Positions 53,495 to 62,274 of a stretch of DNA of 63,134 nt are shown one piece after another. The notes below the pieces were generated by a model that saw nothing but the letters and a program-made list of their open reading frames with translations, ran no database searches and was not told where the DNA came from. Positions within the stretch are counted from its first letter, which is position 1; the number at the start of each line of letters is the position of its first letter. This stretch comes from Levilactobacillus fuyuanensis (lineage in GTDB: Bacteria; Bacillota; Bacilli; Lactobacillales; Lactobacillaceae). The translations under genes were made by a program, and so were the position numbers. The DNA lies in the NCBI RefSeq assembly GCF_003946395.1, contig NZ_RHNZ01000018.1:1-63134 (forward strand). Direction: 5' to 3'.

Positions 53495-54169
53495 TTACAG
53501 GCTCCCGACATTGAACCGGTCAATCTTCTCAAATTCTTGATGATAAGCATCTTCAAATGTTTGTCCGTTGCGCAAACTACGCGCAGAATGACTCGTATAC
53601 AATCTCTCCCAATTATCCCCAGTGGGAAAAACCAGGTGGTATGGATCTAATACCACAATAAACAGTGTTGAACTATTATCCTCAGTTCCCACCCAGTACA
53701 AACTAATTACACGAAACTTACCACGCTGATCAGTCTGCTGCTCCGGCGTTTGAACATCAGATTCTCTAAAATCTTCCCGATACTTTTCAAAAGTATCTGC
53801 GCCTAGGAACTCAGTTATTACTGTCTGAAAACGTTCACCATCATCCGCATAAATATTAATTGACTTGCATCCATGATTAATAATCGTTGGCTCTTCCAAA
53901 AGCTTCCGCACTGCGACATCAACATACCCGCCCGAGAAACTCAGCTTTTCATTCGGAAGTAAATTAGAATACGACACACTTGGTATGTCCTTCCCATCAA
54001 AAGAAGTATTCAAGAAAGCCACTTTAGCCTGTATGTCATGTGCATTTAATGCCGACTTCTCGTACGGTGTTCGCATTAAATGGACACCAGATCCAGCATC
54101 TAGTTTATTTTCGCCCTCAGGTTCCAACTGTACCTTAAAGTTCAGACTGGGCTTGAACATAGCCGACAT
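53495..54169 (-). CDS. Unknown partner (candidate toxin) of the Panacea-type protein
   Basis: 224 residues from ATG 54169 (MSAMFKPSLNFKVQLEPEGE). A second ATG three codons on is equally possible. It overlaps the preceding gene by 35 bases, with AAGGAGG inside that gene's end. I do not recognise the family. The sequence is soluble and mixed alpha/beta, with HDIQAKVAFLNTSFDGKDIP, a middle KSINIYADDGERFQTVITEF, and VISLYWVGTEDNSSTLFIVV then LDPYHLVFPTGDNWERLY. The gene order, DUF4065/Panacea gene then unknown gene with overlap, is that of PanAT toxin-antitoxin systems, so a new toxin type is plausible. Confidence 0.55.
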   Translation of the reverse strand: MSAMFKPSLNFKVQLEPEGENKLDAGSGVHLMRTPYEKSALNAHDIQAKVAFLNTSFDGKDIPSVSYSNLLPNEKLSFSGGYVDVAVRKLLEEPTIINHGCKSINIYADDGERFQTVITEFLGADTFEKYREDFRESDVQTPEQQTDQRGKFRVISLYWVGTEDNSSTLFIVVLDPYHLVFPTGDNWERLYTSHSARSLRNGQTFEDAYHQEFEKIDRFNVGSL

Positions 54170-54668
54170 AATCCTCCTTGATCTTAGCCGCATCCATTGG
54201 CTGATGGTCGTGCTCATTACTTTTGTCGAAAGCCTCACGCCAAGCCGAATCCCGATGAGAACGTTCCACAAGGCCAAAATCATTAACATTATCAATGTCT
54301 TTTATTAGATCATCCATAAACAACTCAATTTCACGTTGCATTGTTGTACCTAACTCTGTATTGATTGTAGCTGGCAAATCACTAATTTTACTGTGTTTAC
54401 TCATTGCCCAGATTTCATTATCCACCGGCCCATAACGCCAAGCCTCAAAATCTGGTTTAAAAAGTTCAGACGGATACTTTTTCGAGCTTGTACCATCTGA
54501 AAATCCTGCATCTACATCGTAATTTATGTTCCCATAAGTAGCCGCATAAAATGCCCACAAGAAGTAGAGACCCTTTTGTATCTTAATTGGTGTTTTATTC
54601 TCTAATTTTGAATACAGATAAGCCGCTGCATTCTTCTTATCTGTAAAAACATAGTCAATACTAGTCAT
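54135..54668 (-). CDS. Panacea (DUF4065/SocA-like) protein, candidate antitoxin
   Basis: 177 residues. The Panacea hallmarks are present in order: KTPIKIQKGLYFLWAFYAAT (the usual LQKLLYY helix), FKPDFEAWRYGPVDNEIWAM (the diagnostic F-x-AWRYGPV), and a helical C-terminal half. Proteins with this domain neutralise many unrelated toxins and are usually encoded just before them, as here. GGGAG lies before the ATG. Codons are AT-rich, fitting a mobile accessory module. Confidence 0.8.
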   Translation of the reverse strand: MTSIDYVFTDKKNAAAYLYSKLENKTPIKIQKGLYFLWAFYAATYGNINYDVDAGFSDGTSSKKYPSELFKPDFEAWRYGPVDNEIWAMSKHSKISDLPATINTELGTTMQREIELFMDDLIKDIDNVNDFGLVERSHRDSAWREAFDKSNEHDHQPMDAAKIKEDYVGYVQAQSEL

Positions 54669-55008
54669 TGATTTTCTCTCCCATTTTTTCGTTAGGCTTT
54701 TCTGGTTAAATATTTAAATTCATACACCTAATAAAGGCACCAGGTAGGTTATCTTAGCCTTGTCTGCAATAGTGGTATTTCAAATAATGATACGATTGAG
54801 AAGTCGTATAACGCTTTCCCCTTATCATGCCTTCCTCGAGAAATATAATTCTTCTCGGTCCCAATATTATCAGCATAACATACCCGCAAGTCAACACCTA
54901 CGACTATCGTTTCACCTACCAATTAGTTATTCCCAATAATTATGTAATTAGTTCCACTTGAATTAAATCATCAATTTGTCAAAACGAGAACCAGTGTGGT
55001 TACTGATC
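54669..55008. other. 340-base intergenic region, nothing recognised
   Basis: Very AT-rich. It presumably contains the promoter of the Panacea operon. It begins where the truncated HTH gene upstream loses its expected C-terminal part, so a deletion or insertion junction probably lies near 55008. Confidence 0.35.
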
Positions 55009-55311
55009 TCACTTCGCCACCATATCTTCCATGATTTCAATCAAATCACGGCTTGGATGTTCAATTTCGATATTATCCACAGTCCGGCACTTCAATAAGG
55101 GTAAGTCTTCCTGCGGCGCTTCATGTAGAAAGAAATAACCGAAGGGCATCTTAGCGGCATTGCTGACATCTTTCAGCTGTTTTAAGGTCGGTTGTTTTTC
55201 TCCAGAAAGCCACAAATTTAGTTTCTGCAACCACTTATCGTTGAGGTTTTGTGCATGATTCGCCACCCACTCCAAAACTACAGGTTGCACTTCAATTCTA
55301 ACCGTTGCCAT
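55009..55311 (-). pseudogene. N-terminal fragment of an XRE/ImmA-IrrE protein
   Basis: 100 residues: MATVRIEVQPVVLEWVANHA, an HTH-like region KLNLWLSGEKQPTLKQLKDVSNAAKMPFGYFFL, and LPLLKCRTVDNIEIEHPSRDLIEIM. This is the start of roughly 390-residue XRE proteins with a C-terminal ImmA/IrrE metallopeptidase (HExxH) domain. The frame stops at DMVAK, where the peptidase half should begin, and no HExxH is found downstream. GGGAGG precedes the ATG, so the fragment may still be translated. Such proteins typically accompany toxin-antitoxin or mobile elements. Confidence 0.65.
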
Positions 55312-55485
55312 TTAGATTCCCTCCTTCCGCTTTCTAAAACAAGCAATTTTCTATTGCTAGCATACCATAAAGACTGGGCCAATATCCGGTAATTGCTCAA
55401 AGCTACATCACTATTCTACTGATAAAGATACAGATATTGCCTAACCGTAACGGGATAGCCGGTTAACGCAATAACCTCTTCCATC

Positions 55486-55518
55486 TTAAAAAGGCCCCAG
55501 ATCAAAGATCCGAGGCCT
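55486..55518 (-). terminator. Terminator of S-layer-like gene 4
   Basis: AGGCCCCAGATC (from 55492) pairs with GATCCGAGGCCT. TTTTT follows on the minus strand. Confidence 0.7.
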
Positions 55519-55549
55519 CCCACATTATGCAATCAATTCAAATTATATG

Positions 55550-56914
55550 TTAAGCAATCCAGCTGTTGTTAGTGGAAGTTGAAGTAGCTGCATTAGGAAC
55601 CAAAGTTGCAACAAAGCTAGCCTTCAAAGTGTCACCGAAAGCTGCATTTCGGTTATCGATTTCGAAGTTAGCTGGCGTAAAGGTGAATTGGTAGTGCACT
55701 GCCGTACCATCAGTCGTGTAGTAGGTTTTCGTTCCTTCAAAGGTCTTGGAGAAACCAGCAGCGATTGTTGCTAGCTTATCGCCAATCACTTGACCTTTCG
55801 TGCCACTCAACGCAGCAATCCCAGCAGCGTTCAACGTTACTGACGCTTCACTAGCATTCAGTGAACCAGTGGTCAATGGGCTACTGATCGAGTAAGAACC
55901 GTTGTTAACCTTTTCAACGTTCAATGATACCTTAGACGTAGCTGCAGCCGTTACATCAACATACAGTGAGTTACCAAAGGTCGCATTAGTCGTTGAAACT
56001 TTATCAGTCGTCAATTGGTACCCAGCTGGCACAGAGTTAGCGGCAAACTTGTCCAAAGTTTCCTTGGCCGTGTTTACCATAGTTCCGACAGCCTTACCAG
56101 CCTTAGCAGTACTGTCTGTCGTAATGAACTTAGCAGAGCCAACTTGTGCCCCGTTAGTACGGTAAACAACAGTCACACTGTTATCGTTCGTAGCATCTGG
56201 TTCAGCGGCGTTAACTGACAAACCACCCAAGGTCTTCGTTGAAGCATCTTGGTAACCCTTGCCAACGTAGATCCAGCCAGCAATACTCTTGTTCTGGTTG
56301 TCAGTCACGTAGTAGTATAAGCTACCTTCACGCGTCTTAGTTTGAGCATCAGACACAGTGAAAGTGTCTGATGAGTTGGCACCGTACAAGCTAACACTCT
56401 TAGCCTTGTATTGGGTGTTCTTAGGCGCAGTCCAGAGACCGTTCTTCTTAGCATTCGTCAAATGGAAGCCAGTCGTCCGAGTAGGCATCGTTGCCTTAGT
56501 CGTCGTGCTAGCAGAAGTGATCCCACCAGCAAAGACGCTTGTGTCCTTACCACCGTAGATGTAGCCACGGTACTTACCATCCATGGTCACAACCTTGTAG
56601 TAAACCAAGCCCTTGTTCGTCTTGGCTACCCGGTATGCCCGGAAGTAGTCGCCAGACTTGCTGGAGTTAGCCAGCTTCTTCATGGTTGACTTAGAAGCCA
56701 CGCGCTTAGCACCCTTAACGGTACCAGGCTTGCTGTATAAAGCATTCTTCCCCGTTGCTTCAACATTACGCGTAGTAGCATCAGTCTTCATGGTAACGTC
56801 AGATGATACCTTAGCCTTAGAAGCGGCGTCAGCACTCGTGCTAACGACCGTAGCGGCCCCTAAACTCAATACTGCTAAGCCAAGGTACAGTGAGTTCTTT
56901 AAACTTTTTTGCAT
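55550..56914 (-). CDS. S-layer-like protein 4 (subgroup I)
   Basis: 454 residues from ATG 56914 (GGAGGAG upstream; the 18-residue extension to 56968 is unsupported). Signal peptide MQKSLKNSLYLGLAVLSLGA ending near SADAAS. Wall-binding units: [42 protein letters not shown], and TREGSLYYYVTD with GWIYVGKGYQ. It matches gene 2 along its whole length (NGLWTAPKNTQYKA, NDNSVTVVYRTNG, FGNSLYVDVTAAATS, AFGDTLKASFVATLV) but has AT-richer codons nearer those of gene 5. The promoter has an extended TGGTATACT -10. Confidence 0.85.
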   Translation of the reverse strand: MQKSLKNSLYLGLAVLSLGAATVVSTSADAASKAKVSSDVTMKTDATTRNVEATGKNALYSKPGTVKGAKRVASKSTMKKLANSSKSGDYFRAYRVAKTNKGLVYYKVVTMDGKYRGYIYGGKDTSVFAGGITSASTTTKATMPTRTTGFHLTNAKKNGLWTAPKNTQYKAKSVSLYGANSSDTFTVSDAQTKTREGSLYYYVTDNQNKSIAGWIYVGKGYQDASTKTLGGLSVNAAEPDATNDNSVTVVYRTNGAQVGSAKFITTDSTAKAGKAVGTMVNTAKETLDKFAANSVPAGYQLTTDKVSTTNATFGNSLYVDVTAAATSKVSLNVEKVNNGSYSISSPLTTGSLNASEASVTLNAAGIAALSGTKGQVIGDKLATIAAGFSKTFEGTKTYYTTDGTAVHYQFTFTPANFEIDNRNAAFGDTLKASFVATLVPNAATSTSTNNSWIA

Positions 56915-57085
56915 CTTTTGTTCTCCTCCGATGAAACATAATTTATTGCAGATTGTTGCAACGCTCATAAGTATACCAGAAGAGCATAGGGAAAAGGGTG
57001 AAAAGTTTAGGGCTTAAGCGAAGATTTACATAGAACTTTAGAAAGATAACTGAGTTAACACGTGACCATCTGTATGAAAATACAG

Positions 57086-57114
57086 AAAAAGGCATCCCCG
57101 TTTTTGAGGACACC
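57086..57114 (-). terminator. Terminator downstream of the YfhO gene
   Basis: GGCATCC (57091-57097) pairs with GGACACC (57108-57114) with two G-T pairs. TTTTT follows on the minus strand. The 366-base gap between 56915 and 57280 otherwise holds the promoter of S-layer gene 4. Confidence 0.55.
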
Positions 57115-57280
57115 ATCTTCTCTTTAAATCTTAAAAAATATGATTCCGAGGCTGCTACTGTTACTTATTACCTTGCCACAATTCATTTTATCAATACTAA
57201 TTGACAAAGAACAAAATAAGCCGATTATGTGACTGCCTCTATTTAGTACTTTAAAGCTGATAAAATCATCTTTAGTGATC

Positions 57281-59917
57281 TTATTTATGTTTCTTTTTAA
57301 CAATCCATGACTCAGCAATTAATCCTACCAATGTTAATAAGCTTACAATAATCCCCATATTTAGCAATGGTGGCCAATAAGCAAAGGACACGGTACTCTT
57401 ACCCTTTGGTAGCTTAACAGCTGTAAACATGCCTACCGTTTTGTAGGTTTTAACCTTTTGGCCGTTAACCTTAACTTGCCAGCCCTTTGAATATGGAATC
57501 GATGTATTCAAAACCTGACCAGCCGATTTTGAAACTACCGTACCGCTCAAGAGGCGATTATTGTGTTTAGTCAATTTCCATGGCTGTACTTGTAACTGCT
57601 CTGCAGCCGCCTTAACTTCACTATTATTCAAACTATATAACGTGAAGTTTTGCAAACGTAATGACTTCTTTTGCAATGCAAACGTTAACTTTTGCATTTT
57701 TCCCTTTGCATGATTGGCAACACTCACCAAAACATTATGCCGATACGGCGCACTTTGTACAATACTTTTTCCATTCAAAGACAGGGTAACATTTTTGCTG
57801 CTCATTAAAGGACCCATAGTCAAATAGTAAGCATCATTAGTTTCTGGCTTAAAGTACAATGTAAAGGATGCCTGTTTAGTCTTATCAGTCTTCCGGAAAG
57901 TCGCTTCCGTTACCTTATACTGCTTCTGAACATTATCAAAAGTGATTTTGCTAAAATTCTGAGGGGTAAAGATATGTTTATCCAACCTATTTCCAGTCAA
58001 TGCAGACAGCCAAGCTCCCTGAAATTTTGTTGGATCTTGCGACTTATCCCTTAGAGTTAAGATCTTCGAACTGGCCACAAAACCTAATGGCAATGCAGAT
58101 TCATCTTTATAAACATTGGCTCTTTCATTGTGAGAAATAACTTTATATTCAGACAAATCCTTTCTATTAGACGAAGGACTTAGTGGATTAGTTATATCAA
58201 TTGCCCCAGATTTAATTTCATTATATCCTATATGATACTTCATACTTAGAAGTGCATCAGTAAGTAGGGAACCATTTGTATAATCGACCGATCCGGCTCC
58301 ATCAACACTACCTATATGGCCATAGAAACTTGCCGTGTCTTTAGGAAGAACCGAGGTAAATATACCCCCACCGTTAAAGTTAGTTTGTAACGCGTCCCCT
58401 TTTGTTCTCATAAAGGTCTTGTCAATCCGATAAAAACTACTATCCTTTGCCTGAATCTGATTAACATATCCCTGCAAGGCCTTCGTATAAACACCATATT
58501 CGCTCTGTGGGACATAACTCATCTGATTAAGGGAAAGTACCATGTTTATGGAAACATCTGCAGTTCCAACTACAAAGAACAACATTGGATAAATCCATTT
58601 TGACTTGATTGGAATAATAATTAATACCAACGCCAATATTATAAAGAAGATTCCCAACCAAATTTGACCCATATGCAAAAATTTCAAGCTCTTAAGCCTT
58701 AAAGTCGAATAGAGAATGCCAACTGCTAAAATAATCAATACTGAAGTTATAGCCTTCCAATTAGGCTTGAAGTCATTGGTCAAGGTCTGTGCTGCCAACC
58801 AAATTAACCAGAAACCAATAACGAACGAGAAACGATATGGATACCAAACCGGAAATTGCCCAGCATGCCACAGCAGATCAAGCGGTTGAAAACAAACCGA
58901 CAAGCCAAAGAACACTGTAATTATTCCTGCAGTGATTCTAGTTCTCAAAGCGACTCGACTATCAGTAAAATAAAAAAGTGCTCCAAGTAGCGCAATAGCA
59001 CCAACAAATAAGTTGGCCATTCCTAGTTGCATCTGATCATAGGTAAACGTACCCGAAAAGAATTTCGTTATTATGTTAGGTGGAAAAATTTCAAACTTCC
59101 ACGCAATTCCTTTAACAGTATACTGTACCTTACTCTGTGATAAAGACCACCAAGTTGGTAAGAGAAAAAAGGCGGCCAAAAGGCCTGATACGATAGAAGT
59201 CCAAGCAAACCGACCAGCTTGTCTTAATAAGCTTTGCCAATTTATGTATTTATCTACTGCCATAAAAATGAACATCAGAATCATAAATAAGCAAATCATA
59301 TATGCCATATAGTAGTTAATTATAAGGGTAATAGTCAACCATATAACGTATGTACGCCACTTCCCAGTATTTATGACAAGGTACAACCCGTAAAAAACCA
59401 GTGGTAACAAGTACGGCGCATCCATCCAAATAATATTGAGCTGATTAGAAATTATCCATCCCATCATCGCATACATAGTCGCAAAAGCAATCACTTTTCC
59501 GCCAGTTTGCTTTGAAAGCTTCAACAAGAGCCAAGCAAATGACAACCCGGCTAGCCCATACTTAATCACAGTCAAAAAGTAAACCCCTATGGTTAGGGAT
59601 GTGCCCGAGAAGAATAGTAGAATCCAATTCAATGGACTTAAAAGGTAATATGCCCAAGTTCCCAGCATTTCACCACCCAAAGCATTAGAAAAGGAGTAAA
59701 AAAAGCTACTATGATCTTGTAGAATTGCTCTTCGCATGTAGGCAAAGAAGTCAATATACTGTTGACCCAAATCAACAGTTAATAAGCTGCTTGATCCAAA
59801 TGGTTCCATATGACGATAAGCAAAATAAATTGTCATGATTAGCACTGGAACTAGAAATGCCCCTATGAGTGTTAAGTGACGCAATGACAAATGCCAACGC
59901 CTTCTATTTTTATCCAA
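57281..59917 (-). CDS. YfhO-family GT-C-like membrane protein
   Basis: 878 residues with about thirteen membrane segments in the first 460 residues, an extracytoplasmic domain of about 370 residues, and one C-terminal membrane segment. The YfhO signature lies in the first loop, SSLLTVDLGQQYIDFFAYMR, with the catalytic-type Asp, followed by NALGGEMLGTWAYYLLSPLN. YfhO relatives transfer sugars from lipid carriers, for example onto teichoic acids or proteins outside the cell. Lying between two S-layer genes, it could glycosylate S-layer or wall polymer, which is inference. TTG start after GGAGGA. Confidence 0.85.
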   Translation of the reverse strand: MDKNRRRWHLSLRHLTLIGAFLVPVLIMTIYFAYRHMEPFGSSSLLTVDLGQQYIDFFAYMRRAILQDHSSFFYSFSNALGGEMLGTWAYYLLSPLNWILLFFSGTSLTIGVYFLTVIKYGLAGLSFAWLLLKLSKQTGGKVIAFATMYAMMGWIISNQLNIIWMDAPYLLPLVFYGLYLVINTGKWRTYVIWLTITLIINYYMAYMICLFMILMFIFMAVDKYINWQSLLRQAGRFAWTSIVSGLLAAFFLLPTWWSLSQSKVQYTVKGIAWKFEIFPPNIITKFFSGTFTYDQMQLGMANLFVGAIALLGALFYFTDSRVALRTRITAGIITVFFGLSVCFQPLDLLWHAGQFPVWYPYRFSFVIGFWLIWLAAQTLTNDFKPNWKAITSVLIILAVGILYSTLRLKSLKFLHMGQIWLGIFFIILALVLIIIPIKSKWIYPMLFFVVGTADVSINMVLSLNQMSYVPQSEYGVYTKALQGYVNQIQAKDSSFYRIDKTFMRTKGDALQTNFNGGGIFTSVLPKDTASFYGHIGSVDGAGSVDYTNGSLLTDALLSMKYHIGYNEIKSGAIDITNPLSPSSNRKDLSEYKVISHNERANVYKDESALPLGFVASSKILTLRDKSQDPTKFQGAWLSALTGNRLDKHIFTPQNFSKITFDNVQKQYKVTEATFRKTDKTKQASFTLYFKPETNDAYYLTMGPLMSSKNVTLSLNGKSIVQSAPYRHNVLVSVANHAKGKMQKLTFALQKKSLRLQNFTLYSLNNSEVKAAAEQLQVQPWKLTKHNNRLLSGTVVSKSAGQVLNTSIPYSKGWQVKVNGQKVKTYKTVGMFTAVKLPKGKSTVSFAYWPPLLNMGIIVSLLTLVGLIAESWIVKKKHK

Positions 59918-60018
59918 AAAGTCATCCTCCTAAATAAGCTTCAAAAAAACCAATAAATCAATTATAACATGTTGAAAAAGATCAAAAATATGTTTTTCGA
60001 AATATCACATCAGAGATC

Positions 60019-60050
60019 AAAAAAAGAGCGATCCATGACGGATCGCTCTT
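60019..60050 (-). terminator. Terminator of S-layer gene 5
   Basis: AAGAGCGATCC (60024-60034) pairs exactly with GGATCGCTCTT (60040-60050). An A-run on the plus strand gives the T-run for the minus transcript. Confidence 0.85.
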
Positions 60051-60070
60051 ATAATATTAGTTTAAACTAA

Positions 60071-61564
60071 TTATTTAACTACAGAAGTAGCAGTTTGGCC
60101 GCTAGCAGCTTCACCAGTACTAGTACCTTCAGATGAAGATGAGCTAGATGAAGATGATGAGCTTACTGAGCTAGCTGATGAGGAAACACTACCGATGACA
60201 CTACCATCACTTGAAGCAGATGATGATGAGTCAGCAGGTGAAGTACCTTCCATAACAGTACCCTTGTAAACCAAAGTAGCGGAAGAGTTAACACCGTAAG
60301 TACCATCTTCAGCGCCACTCAGAACATACTTCACGTAAGTGGACTTACCGTTGTCTTGGTAAGTTGGAGTGTAAAGAGTAGTGAGGTTGTTAGCCTTACC
60401 GAATGCTTCCAAGGTAGCAGCAGTAAATGCAGCACCGTCAACACCCTTGAAGCCAGCAGATAACGTAGGAAGAACTACAGTAGTAGCACTAGCAGTGTCA
60501 CCAGCATTGAACTGAGTTAAGTTCTGAGAATCGTTAGCAGTTACAGTAGTTGCAGCTGACTTGAAGAACAATGGCGTAGTAACTGTGCTGTTTTCAGTAA
60601 CATTCAACTTAACAGTGTCACCAGTCTTAGCAGATAACAAAGCTGCTTTGTTGGCGTTGGTTTCAGTATAACTGTAACCAGTACCAGTAAGAGCCTTCTT
60701 AGCAACATCTGGCGTTACACCTGCTTCAGCAGCAGTACCAACGGCAGTACCAGTTTCAGTAGCAGTCTTGGTTTGATCAGCATCAGTCTTCAGGTTTTGA
60801 AGAATAGTTGATCCAACAGTAGCACCCTTGTCATTTACAAAGTTAACCTTTACATCGGTAACTTCGTCAAAGGCGTTTGATGAATCAGTGGTGATAGCCT
60901 TGCTGTAGATCCAACCACTAACAGATGGGTGAGTAGTGTCTTGTACGTAGTAGTACAATGAGCCTTCACGCGTCTTAGTAGCTGCCTTAGTAACCTTCAA
61001 AGTATCCTTAGTGAATGGCTTAGTGTTAACGACATTCTTGGTAGCCTTGTATTGGGTGTACTTAGGTGCAGTCCACGTAACGTTAGTAGTACCAGGTTGT
61101 GCAAAGTAAACAGTCTTACCAACCATAGAGTCAGTAGCAGTCTTATCAGTAGTAGTGTTAGCAGCCTTGATACCACCAGCAAAGGCAGTGTCAGACTTAC
61201 CACCGTAGATGTAACCACGGTACTTACCGTTCATAGTTACGACACGGTAGTAAACTGAGCCACGGTTAGTAGTTTTAACACCGTAAGCACGGAAGTAGTC
61301 AGCTGACTTCTTTGAAGCAGCTAACTTAGCCATAGTAGCCTTAGATGCGACAACCTTAGCACCCTTAACAGTACCTGGCTTAGTGTATAATGCGTTTGAA
61401 CCAGTAGCTTCAACGTTACGAGTAGTAGCGTCAGCCTTCAAGGTTGTATAGGCACCGGCCTTAGCATATGACTTAGCGTTAGCAGTAGTTGATACTGCAG
61501 CAACGCCAGCAAAGCTCAAAGCAGCGAGGCCCAAGTAAAGTGATTTCTTTAAACTTGATTGCAT
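60071..61564 (-). CDS. S-layer protein 5, probably the main SlpA-like protein (subgroup II)
   Basis: 497 residues from ATG 61564 (GGAGGAAG upstream). Signal peptide [20 protein letters not shown] to TTANA, then mature KSYAKAGAYTTLKADATTRN, the closest in the window to L. brevis SlpA as I recall it. Wall-binding units: [54 protein letters not shown] with GWIYSK. The C-terminal assembly half ends in a tail of about 45 residues with runs of Ser, a likely O-glycosylation target that the other copies lack. Codon choice is narrow (GCA/GTA/ACT/AAC), and the promoter is near consensus, indicating very high expression. Confidence 0.88.
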   Translation of the reverse strand: MQSSLKKSLYLGLAALSFAGVAAVSTTANAKSYAKAGAYTTLKADATTRNVEATGSNALYTKPGTVKGAKVVASKATMAKLAASKKSADYFRAYGVKTTNRGSVYYRVVTMNGKYRGYIYGGKSDTAFAGGIKAANTTTDKTATDSMVGKTVYFAQPGTTNVTWTAPKYTQYKATKNVVNTKPFTKDTLKVTKAATKTREGSLYYYVQDTTHPSVSGWIYSKAITTDSSNAFDEVTDVKVNFVNDKGATVGSTILQNLKTDADQTKTATETGTAVGTAAEAGVTPDVAKKALTGTGYSYTETNANKAALLSAKTGDTVKLNVTENSTVTTPLFFKSAATTVTANDSQNLTQFNAGDTASATTVVLPTLSAGFKGVDGAAFTAATLEAFGKANNLTTLYTPTYQDNGKSTYVKYVLSGAEDGTYGVNSSATLVYKGTVMEGTSPADSSSSASSDGSVIGSVSSSASSVSSSSSSSSSSSEGTSTGEAASGQTATSVVK

Positions 61565-61611
61565 AAATTTCTTCCTCCAAACATAATGTATGTAATTTAT
61601 CAAGCAAGAAT

Positions 61612-61640
61612 AGTATAACCGAAGTAAGCGATTTTGTTAA
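61612..61640 (-). promoter_or_regulatory. Strong promoter of S-layer gene 5
   Basis: On the minus strand TTAACA (61635-61640) and TATACT (61612-61617) are 17 bases apart, with five of six matches each to consensus. The 5' untranslated region is about 40 bases. Confidence 0.65.
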
Positions 61641-61936
61641 GAAATTTCTCCCCTAACTTCGCGACCCGTTCAAGCTATCCCCTAACTACGATTATGATTA
61701 TAGCCGGATAATCGCCAATAAACAAGGATTAACTCCTTTTTGTCGTTGGAATGAAACAATATCACGAATTTTGTAATATTGTTGTCATTTAACCCATTAG
61801 TTTTTAATCGTTGAAACCGCTGTGAAAGACATTGATTAAGCCCCGGTTAAGCTATTTTGATTTGCTTAACTTTAACCCAAAGTTAAGGAAAGGCAATTCA
61901 CTTGCTTTTCTCCCGGTGCGGGTCCATACTGTGGTC

Positions 61937-62068
61937 ATTAAATGAAAGGGGGTGATGCTTTTTGGCAACTGGAAATAGTTACCTTAAAGTGATCGCTTCC
62001 GTGGAGAACGGAAACGATTAACTTCTTTAAGGTAGGCGTCAGCGAAATTCTCGCTGGCGCTTTTATTT
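61937..62068 (+). ncRNA. Small structured RNA with own promoter and terminator
   Basis: Promoter TTGCTT (61902-61907) and CATACT (61925-61930), 17 bases apart. The RNA carries an outer stem ACCTTAAAG (61981-61989) with CTTTAAGGT (62025-62033) and an inner stem ATCG-x-TTCCGT with ACGGAA-x-CGAT (61992-62018). It ends in a 10-bp terminator hairpin (62036-62045 with 62051-62060) and TTTTATTTT. An ATG with AAGGGGG could start a 16-codon peptide MKGGDAFWQLEIVTLK, and a TTG a 19-codon one, so it may be a dual RNA/peptide gene. The rest of the 710-base gap shows only an AAAGTTAAG hairpin near 61866-61888. Confidence 0.5.
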
Positions 62069-62274
62069 TGCCCTCTTTTCGGTAGTATCTATTATCGGCC
62101 ACAATCATCCCCCTCGCTCCTCATTGTCGCTATTTCTGAAATAGTCACCTTTAACCGCTCAGCCATCGCTTTCTGCACGCCGCATCGCATTTCTCGTGCA
62201 TCCCCGCTGCCCATCGGTTATAGTGAGACTTAGAAACTAACGGCAACTCCTAAAGTCAAAAAAAGGAGTCTTAA

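Noticed and set aside
57124-57318. A 64-codon minus-strand frame overlapping the end of the YfhO gene
   Set aside because: No SD, it overlaps the C-terminus of the YfhO gene, and its composition looks like untranslated sequence.
60071-60250. Simple-repeat runs of Ser codons considered as a CRISPR-like or minisatellite array
   Set aside because: They are in frame in the S-layer gene, irregular in spacing and explained by a Ser-rich tail.
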